DNA of 12,106 nt from Porticoccaceae bacterium. Lineage in GTDB: Bacteria > Pseudomonadota > Gammaproteobacteria > Pseudomonadales > Porticoccaceae. The stretch lies in NCBI GenBank assembly GCA_002591625.1, contig PCDB01000026.1, forward strand, positions 44,768 through 56,873, read 5' to 3'. The notes below the pieces were generated by a model, which worked only from the letters and a program-made list of their open reading frames with translations, was not told where the DNA came from and did no database searches. Positions 8,250-12,106 of the stretch are shown here, piece by piece. Positions within the stretch are counted from its first letter, which is position 1; each line of letters starts with the position of its first letter. Made by a program: the position numbers and the translations under genes.

Positions 8250-8738
8250 ATGGCGAGAGGGGTTAACAAAGTCATTTTGGTTGGTAACTGCGGACAAGAT
8301 CCAGACACAAGGTATATGCCTTCAGGAGGGGCTGTTACGAATGTCAGTTTGGCTACATCGGAATCATGGAAAGATAAATCGGGAGAACAACAAGAGAGGA
8401 CCGAATGGCATCGTATAGTGTTCTTCAACCGGCTGGCCGAAATAGCGGGAGAATATTTGAAGCGCGGGTCCAAGATTTATGTGGAAGGTGCTCTGCGTAC
8501 CCGAAAGTGGCAGGACAAAGAGAGTGGTCAAGACCGTTACACCACAGAGATTGTGGCTAACGAAATGCAGATGTTGGACACTCGTGGTGGTCAAGATAGA
8601 ATGTCTGCTGATCAAGATAATGGAACATGGAACAGCCAACCACTGGAAGCGTCATCGCGGAAAACGGATATTAAAGGTGACGCAAATTCTGGCGGAGGGG
8701 AAGGATTCCAAACCTTCGATGATGATATTCCTTTTTAG
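8250..8738 (+). CDS. ssb: Single-stranded DNA-binding protein
   Basis: SSB coats single-stranded DNA during replication, recombination and repair, and recruits partners through its acidic tip. The protein has 162 residues (E. coli 178). The N-terminal OB fold (about 1-112) starts [19 protein letters not shown] and keeps the DNA-stacking aromatics Trp40, Trp53, Phe59 and Trp87, matching E. coli 41, 55, 61 and 89 in spacing. A glycine- and charge-rich linker (about 113-152) is shorter than in E. coli. The tail ends FDDDIPF, the conserved docking peptide for chi, exonuclease I, RecO and others. ATG at 8250 follows AGAGGG (8236-8241) at normal distance. It is divergent from uvrA; the peroxiredoxin follows 106 bases downstream. 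Cys14 replaces the more usual Leu in 'GNLG'. Confidence 0.98.
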   Translation: MARGVNKVILVGNCGQDPDTRYMPSGGAVTNVSLATSESWKDKSGEQQERTEWHRIVFFNRLAEIAGEYLKRGSKIYVEGALRTRKWQDKESGQDRYTTEIVANEMQMLDTRGGQDRMSADQDNGTWNSQPLEASSRKTDIKGDANSGGGEGFQTFDDDIPF

Positions 8739-8746
8739 AGTTTGCG

Positions 8747-8767
8747 TGTGACTATGCTTTATTCACA
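8747..8767. repeat. Inverted repeat TGTGA-N11-TCACA between ssb and the peroxiredoxin gene
   Basis: The arms are the same pentamers as the CRP site, but the spacer is 11 instead of 6, so this is not a normal CRP operator. It lies about 80-100 bases before the peroxiredoxin ATG and could be a weak hairpin or a site for another regulator. Confidence 0.25.
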
Positions 8768-8844
8768 TATTCAGATGGAGGTTGCTGCTTTCTCGCAACT
8801 CTGGTAGGCACCAATTTATTCGTTAATCAAAGAGGTATTAAATT

Positions 8845-9327
8845 ATGACATTAAAAGTGGGCGATAAACTTCCGCAAGGGTCCTTTACTAAAATGGGCCA
8901 AAGCGGTCCAGAAGCTGTTAGTACCGATGCGCTTTTTTCAGGAAAAAAGGTAGTTTTATTTGCTGTTCCGGGAGCTTTTACTCCTGCCTGTAATGATACG
9001 CATCTTCCTGGATTCGTTGTGCATTGTGATGCTATCAAAGCGCAAGGTATTGATACTATTGCTTGTATGGCAGTCAACGATGTGTTTGTTATGGATGCTT
9101 GGGGTAGATCCGGTAACGCCGAAAATATTGAAATGCTATCTGACGGCAATGGCGACTATACGGCGGCATTGGGACTAGAATTAGATGCCCGGGTGTGGGG
9201 TCTTGGTGTGCGAAGTAAGCGTTTTGCTATGGTTGTTAATGATGGAGTGATAGATTTGCTCAATATTGATGAAGCAGCAGTCGAAAATACTAGTGCGGAG
9301 GTTATTTTGTCAGCTTTAAAAGCCTAG
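8845..9327 (+). CDS. Peroxiredoxin, Prx5 type (redoxin family)
   Basis: This is a thiol peroxidase that reduces hydrogen peroxide and organic hydroperoxides, using glutaredoxin/glutathione or thioredoxin as electron donor depending on the member. It has 160 residues, the usual length for stand-alone Prx5 proteins. The active-site segment PGAFTPACNDTHLPGF (42-57) has peroxidatic Cys49, with Pro42 and Thr46 in the P-x3-T-x2-C pattern. VNDVFVMDAWG (77-87) and the later LGVRSKRFAMVVNDGVI (about 120-136) are also typical. Further cysteines at 61 and 74 exist; whether either resolves the sulfenate is unclear, since many bacterial Prx5 proteins act as one-Cys enzymes. No signal peptide is seen, so it should be cytoplasmic. 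AGAGG at 8831-8835 sits nine bases before the ATG. It is convergent with fabB. No OxyR-type site was recognised. Confidence 0.93.
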   Translation: MTLKVGDKLPQGSFTKMGQSGPEAVSTDALFSGKKVVLFAVPGAFTPACNDTHLPGFVVHCDAIKAQGIDTIACMAVNDVFVMDAWGRSGNAENIEMLSDGNGDYTAALGLELDARVWGLGVRSKRFAMVVNDGVIDLLNIDEAAVENTSAEVILSALKA

Positions 9328-9415
9328 AGCAGCAAGAAAGTTGCTCGGAGGCGGCGCCAGCAATAGCCGACCCTAGGGGCTTTGATGGCATGTGAGAGTG
9401 GACATTTTGGAAAAA

Positions 9416-10630
9416 TTATTTCCGCAACTTTTCAAATATCAATGTGGAATTTGTTCCTCCGAAACCAAAACTGTTTGACATAACGCAGTCTAGTTCTCGA
9501 TCTTCTCTTTTTATTAGTATGGGTAAATCTCTTGCCGCCTCATCCATGCTTTGTATATTGCAAGACGCAGCGATGAAATCATTTTCCATCATCAGTAGGC
9601 TGAAGATCGCTTCGTGAACGCCTGCTGCACCAAGGGAGTGCCCTGACAATGATTTCGTGGAACTTATGAGTGGACATTTGTCTCCAAATACGTTTCTGAT
9701 AGCGCCCAATTCGGCTATATCCCCAACTGGGGTGCTTGTGCCATGGGTATTGATATAGTCTACAGGTCTTGAAGCAGTGCTCATGGCCATTTTCATGCAG
9801 CGCTCTGCACCCTCTCCAGAGGGTGAGACCATATCAAAACCGTCGGACGTTGCGCCATAACCGGTTATTTCTGCCAAAATATGCGCACCTCTGTCTTGTG
9901 CATGTTTAAGTTCTTCAACGATCAGGCACCCCGCTCCAGCGCTTGGCGCGAAACCATCGCGATTAGAGTCATAGGCTCTGGATGCGGTCTTGGGCGTATC
10001 ATTATAATTACTGGTCAGAGCTCCCATTGCATCAAACATTCCAGCCATCGACCAATGCATATCCTCTGAACCTCCCGCAAGGATTATATCTTGCTTACCC
10101 ATCTGAATGAGTTCAAGAGCATGACCGATGCAATGAGCACTTGTGGCGCATGCGGAAGCCATAGAATAGTTAACACCTTTTATTTTAAGCGGCGTACCCA
10201 CGCAAGCAGACACAGCGCTAGCCATTATTTGGGTAACTCTATATGGGCCTGCTCTTTTTATTCCGCGATCCCGCATAACGTCAATGGTTTCCGTGAACAT
10301 TTTTCCCGAAACACCGCCAGAGCCCATGACAAGGCCAGTTTTTTCGTTTGAAACCATTCTCTCGTTAAGACCTGCGTCGGCGATTGCACTTTTTGCCGCT
10401 ATGTATGCATAAGCACCTGATTCACCCATAAAGCGCAGTATTTTTCTGTCGATGTGTTCCCGCACATCAATATCCAAATATGGTCCGACGTTACATCTCA
10501 GACCCATGTCTGCAAAATCTTGTCTAAATTGGAGGCCAGAAACTCCATTTCGCAAAGATTGCGTGACCGTGTCTTTGTCATTCCCAAGGCAGGATACTAT
10601 CCCTAGGCCGGTTATTACTGCTCGTCGCAT
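9416..10630 (-). CDS. fabB: 3-oxoacyl-[acyl-carrier-protein] synthase I
   Basis: This condensing enzyme elongates acyl-ACP with malonyl-ACP and is needed to extend the cis-3-decenoyl-ACP made by FabA, so it commits chains to unsaturated fatty acids. At 404 residues it matches E. coli FabB (406). The catalytic triad is seen: Cys161 in [11 protein letters not shown], His296 in [11 protein letters not shown] and His331 in [12 protein letters not shown], with Lys326 nearby (E. coli 163, 298, 333 and 328). The end [15 protein letters not shown] is the family signature. AAGGA precedes the ATG by about seven bases. It starts 44 bases after the fabA stop with no visible terminator, so fabA-fabB is most likely one operon. 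This resembles Pseudomonas and differs from E. coli, where the genes are apart. The FabB call rather than FabF rests on length and the fabA partner. Confidence 0.97.
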   Translation of the reverse strand: MRRAVITGLGIVSCLGNDKDTVTQSLRNGVSGLQFRQDFADMGLRCNVGPYLDIDVREHIDRKILRFMGESGAYAYIAAKSAIADAGLNERMVSNEKTGLVMGSGGVSGKMFTETIDVMRDRGIKRAGPYRVTQIMASAVSACVGTPLKIKGVNYSMASACATSAHCIGHALELIQMGKQDIILAGGSEDMHWSMAGMFDAMGALTSNYNDTPKTASRAYDSNRDGFAPSAGAGCLIVEELKHAQDRGAHILAEITGYGATSDGFDMVSPSGEGAERCMKMAMSTASRPVDYINTHGTSTPVGDIAELGAIRNVFGDKCPLISSTKSLSGHSLGAAGVHEAIFSLLMMENDFIAASCNIQSMDEAARDLPILIKREDRELDCVMSNSFGFGGTNSTLIFEKLRK

Positions 10631-10674
10631 GATGATCCTTCTAAAACCCCATCCTATTCTTTGTGATTTGAGCG

Positions 10675-11214
10675 CTAAAAACTCGATGTATTCTCAAATA
10701 AACCTACTTTCAAATCTTTTGCGGTATATATTTCTCGACCGTCTACCTCTACAACACCATCAGCGATTCCCATCACTAGTTTCCTCTTAATGAGGCGGCT
10801 CAATGAGAGACGATATGTTACTTTTTTGGCCGAAGGCAGGACCTGACCGAAAAATTTAACCATGCCTGAACCCAGAGCACGCCCCTTTCCTTCGCAACCA
10901 TCCCAAACCAGAAAAAAACCTATTAGTTGCCAAAGTGCGTCCAATCCAAGACACCCCGGCATAACTGGATCGCCCTTGAAATGACACTCGAAAAACCAAA
11001 GGTCAGGGTGAATGTCAATTTCCGCTATAATTTGCCCGAGGCCGTAGTCGCCGCCATCATTATTTATTTCAACAATGCGATCGATCATGAGCATGTTGGG
11101 TGCAGGCAGCTTTGCGTTTTCTTTCCCAAATAGCTCGCCACGTCCTGAAGCTAAAAGCTCATCTTTGCTATAGGACGATTTTGATTCAAATTGCATATTA
11201 AAGGCCAATTCCAT
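10675..11214 (-). CDS. fabA: 3-hydroxydecanoyl-[acyl-carrier-protein] dehydratase/isomerase
   Basis: FabA dehydrates 3-hydroxydecanoyl-ACP and isomerises trans-2- to cis-3-decenoyl-ACP, the branch point for anaerobic unsaturated fatty acid synthesis. The protein follows E. coli FabA over its whole length: [11 protein letters not shown] (20-30), [11 protein letters not shown] (36-46), [20 protein letters not shown] (71-90) and the end [17 protein letters not shown]. Catalytic His78 and Asp92 match E. coli His71 and Asp85 in initiator-Met numbering. It is a hot-dog-fold dimer in the cytoplasm. The start is open: ATG at 11214 gives 179 residues, while an internal ATG six codons later (11196) gives 173, closer to the E. 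coli 172; an AGGA lies about 13 bases before the first ATG, which is rather far. It heads the fabA-fabB operon and diverges from ispB. Confidence 0.98.
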   Translation of the reverse strand: MELAFNMQFESKSSYSKDELLASGRGELFGKENAKLPAPNMLMIDRIVEINNDGGDYGLGQIIAEIDIHPDLWFFECHFKGDPVMPGCLGLDALWQLIGFFLVWDGCEGKGRALGSGMVKFFGQVLPSAKKVTYRLSLSRLIKRKLVMGIADGVVEVDGREIYTAKDLKVGLFENTSSF

Positions 11215-11257
11215 TAAACGTTCTGCATCCTAACCACTTATAAACAATGCAGCAACT

Positions 11258-11285
11258 ATTTAAAAGGACAAAAATTTAAGGTCAA
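11258..11285 (-). promoter_or_regulatory. Candidate fabA-fabB promoter
   Basis: Read on the minus strand, TTGACC (11285-11280) and TTAAAT (11263-11258) are separated by 16 bases, matching five of six and four of six consensus bases. The position, about 45-70 bases upstream of the fabA ATG, is sensible. Confidence 0.4.
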
Positions 11286-11308
11286 GTATGTGATGATATG
11301 TATATTTC

Positions 11309-11323
11309 GTGAACGCTGATCAC
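11309..11323. promoter_or_regulatory. Inverted repeat GTGA-N7-TCAC in the fabA/ispB control region
   Basis: GTGAACGCTGATCAC has perfect four-base arms. It lies upstream of the candidate fabA -35 and eight bases before the candidate ispB -35, so it could influence either promoter. Its GTGAACGC half is like operators I recall for TetR-family regulators of unsaturated fatty acid genes (FabR/DesT), but the match is from memory and short. Confidence 0.35.
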
Positions 11324-11330
11324 ATTTATG

Positions 11331-11359
11331 TTGACAGATTAGCGACCTCTGCCTAGCAT
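11331..11359 (+). promoter_or_regulatory. Candidate ispB promoter (TTGACA-17-TAGCAT)
   Basis: A consensus TTGACA (11331-11336) stands 17 bases before TAGCAT (11354-11359), which matches four of six -10 bases. Transcription would start near 11366, leaving a very short leader before the GTG at 11382. A nearby TATAAA at 11360-11365 is too far from this -35. Confidence 0.5.
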
Positions 11360-11381
11360 TATAAAAACGCAACTAAAGATC

Positions 11382-12106
11382 GTGCCATCCTTGAGCAGTT
11401 TCCTTTATAAACCCGTCAAAGCTGATTTTGCTTCTGTCAATCGACTTATCGTTGATAGGCTCCGTTCGGATGTCGAATTAGTAGAAAATATCGGAAACTA
11501 CATTGTTGATTCAGGCGGTAAACGACTTCGTCCAGTGGTGGTTCTTCTATCTGCCCTTGCAAATGGTTACAGCGGGCGGAATCATATCAAGGCTGCCGCA
11601 ATAATAGAGTTCATACATACGGCAACTTTATTGCACGATGATGTAGTAGACGTTTCGGCATTGAGACGTGGTCGAGAGACCGCAAATAGTCATTGGGGAA
11701 ACGCTCCAAGCGTTTTGGTGGGGGATTTTCTTTACTCTAGAGCGTTTCAGATGTTGGTAGAGATTGCTGATCTATCTATTATGTCTATCATCGCGGACGC
11801 AAGTAATTTAATATCCGAAGGTGAGGTCCAGCAGTTGGCCAACGCCGGCAACCCCAATATTAGTCAAGAGACGTATAATGAGGTAATTTTTAAGAAGACT
11901 GCGGTTCTATTCGAAGCTGCTGCTCGCACTGGAGCAGTTCTAGCAGGTTCTGGTGAGGCACCCATGGCTCGTTATGGCAGGCATCTTGGAATGGCATTCC
12001 AGATCAGCGACGATGTATTGGACTACAAAGGCTCCTCAGTAAGCACTGGCAAGTTTGAGGAACTCTCAGTCTTTGCACTTGTCGAAATCTTTTTGAGTAA
12101 ACCTTG
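11382..12106 (+). CDS. ispB: Octaprenyl (polyprenyl) diphosphate synthase, 3' incomplete at the window edge
   Basis: This enzyme chain-elongates farnesyl diphosphate with isopentenyl diphosphate to make the ubiquinone side chain. The frame opens at GTG (the only fitting start; TTG at 11391 is an alternative) and runs 241 codons off the window. Family motifs are clear: GNYIVDSGGKRLRP (38-51), first aspartate motif DDVVD at 86-90 followed by RRGRETAN, VLVGDFLYSRAF (111-122), ISEGEVQQL (144-152), KKTAVLFEAA (171-180) and second aspartate motif DDVLD at 210-214. After STGK (residue 224, base 12053) the reading no longer resembles the expected G-K-x2-G-x-DL-x2-GK-x-TLP region and continues FEELSVFALVEIFLSK; neither other plus frame restores it. 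The gene may be broken, rearranged, or mis-sequenced at the edge. It diverges from fabA. Confidence 0.9.
   Translation, partial: MPSLSSFLYKPVKADFASVNRLIVDRLRSDVELVENIGNYIVDSGGKRLRPVVVLLSALANGYSGRNHIKAAAIIEFIHTATLLHDDVVDVSALRRGRETANSHWGNAPSVLVGDFLYSRAFQMLVEIADLSIMSIIADASNLISEGEVQQLANAGNPNISQETYNEVIFKKTAVLFEAAARTGAVLAGSGEAPMARYGRHLGMAFQISDDVLDYKGSSVSTGKFEELSVFALVEIFLSKP

Noticed and set aside
8170..8418. 82-residue plus-strand frame overlapping the start of ssb
   Set aside because: It lies mostly within the certain ssb gene in another frame and has no family resemblance, so it is a shadow.
8747..8767. CRP binding site
   Set aside because: The half-sites match but the spacer is 11 bases instead of 6, which places them on the wrong helical spacing.
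9331..9345. Hairpin AGCAA-GAAAG-TTGCT after the peroxiredoxin stop, considered as a terminator
   Set aside because: The stem has only five pairs and no T run follows; not enough to call a rho-independent terminator.

Overview
The window looks like ordinary chromosome from a gammaproteobacterium, probably an uncultured marine or aquatic one. The markers are a class I (short) ketol-acid reductoisomerase followed by pssA, a holD-rimI pair, a DUF3581 gene (a family I know from gammaproteobacteria), divergent uvrA and ssb, and an adjacent fabA-fabB pair, the gammaproteobacterial route to unsaturated fatty acids. Base composition is moderate to AT-leaning and looks uniform. No insertion sequence, phage, CRISPR, tRNA or rRNA was seen. 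The lineage is inferred from gene families, not from a search.

Layout. Positions 1-4644 are all plus strand: the 3' part of ilvC, a tyrosine-phosphatase-family gene, pssA (phosphatidylserine synthase), a long holD-like gene (clamp-loader psi subunit), rimI (ribosomal protein S18 acetyltransferase) and a DUF3581 gene with a hot-dog-type motif. uvrA (4679-7519, minus) converges on the DUF3581 gene. A stretch of about 730 bases without a convincing gene (7520-8249) separates uvrA from the divergent ssb. It holds a candidate extended -10 for uvrA, a tandem repeat, and two inverted repeats ahead of ssb. A Prx5-type peroxiredoxin follows ssb on the plus strand. fabA-fabB (minus) converges on the peroxiredoxin and diverges from an incomplete ispB (octaprenyl diphosphate synthase) at the right edge.

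How the genes work together. The content is housekeeping: branched-chain amino acid synthesis, phospholipid head-group synthesis, replication and repair (psi, UvrA, SSB), ribosomal protein modification, peroxide defence, unsaturated fatty acid synthesis and the quinone side chain. SSB and psi meet at the replisome through the chi-psi complex. FabA and FabB act in sequence on the same acyl chains.

No clearly new multi-gene system is visible. The points most worth a second look are: the ispB reading frame stops matching its family about 50 bases before the window end; RimI has Asp where the family has its catalytic Glu; HolD is nearly twice the E. coli length; a phosphatase gene sits between ilvC and pssA; no canonical LexA box is visible between uvrA and ssb, where two other inverted repeats are found; and an inverted repeat lies in the shared fabA/ispB promoter region.
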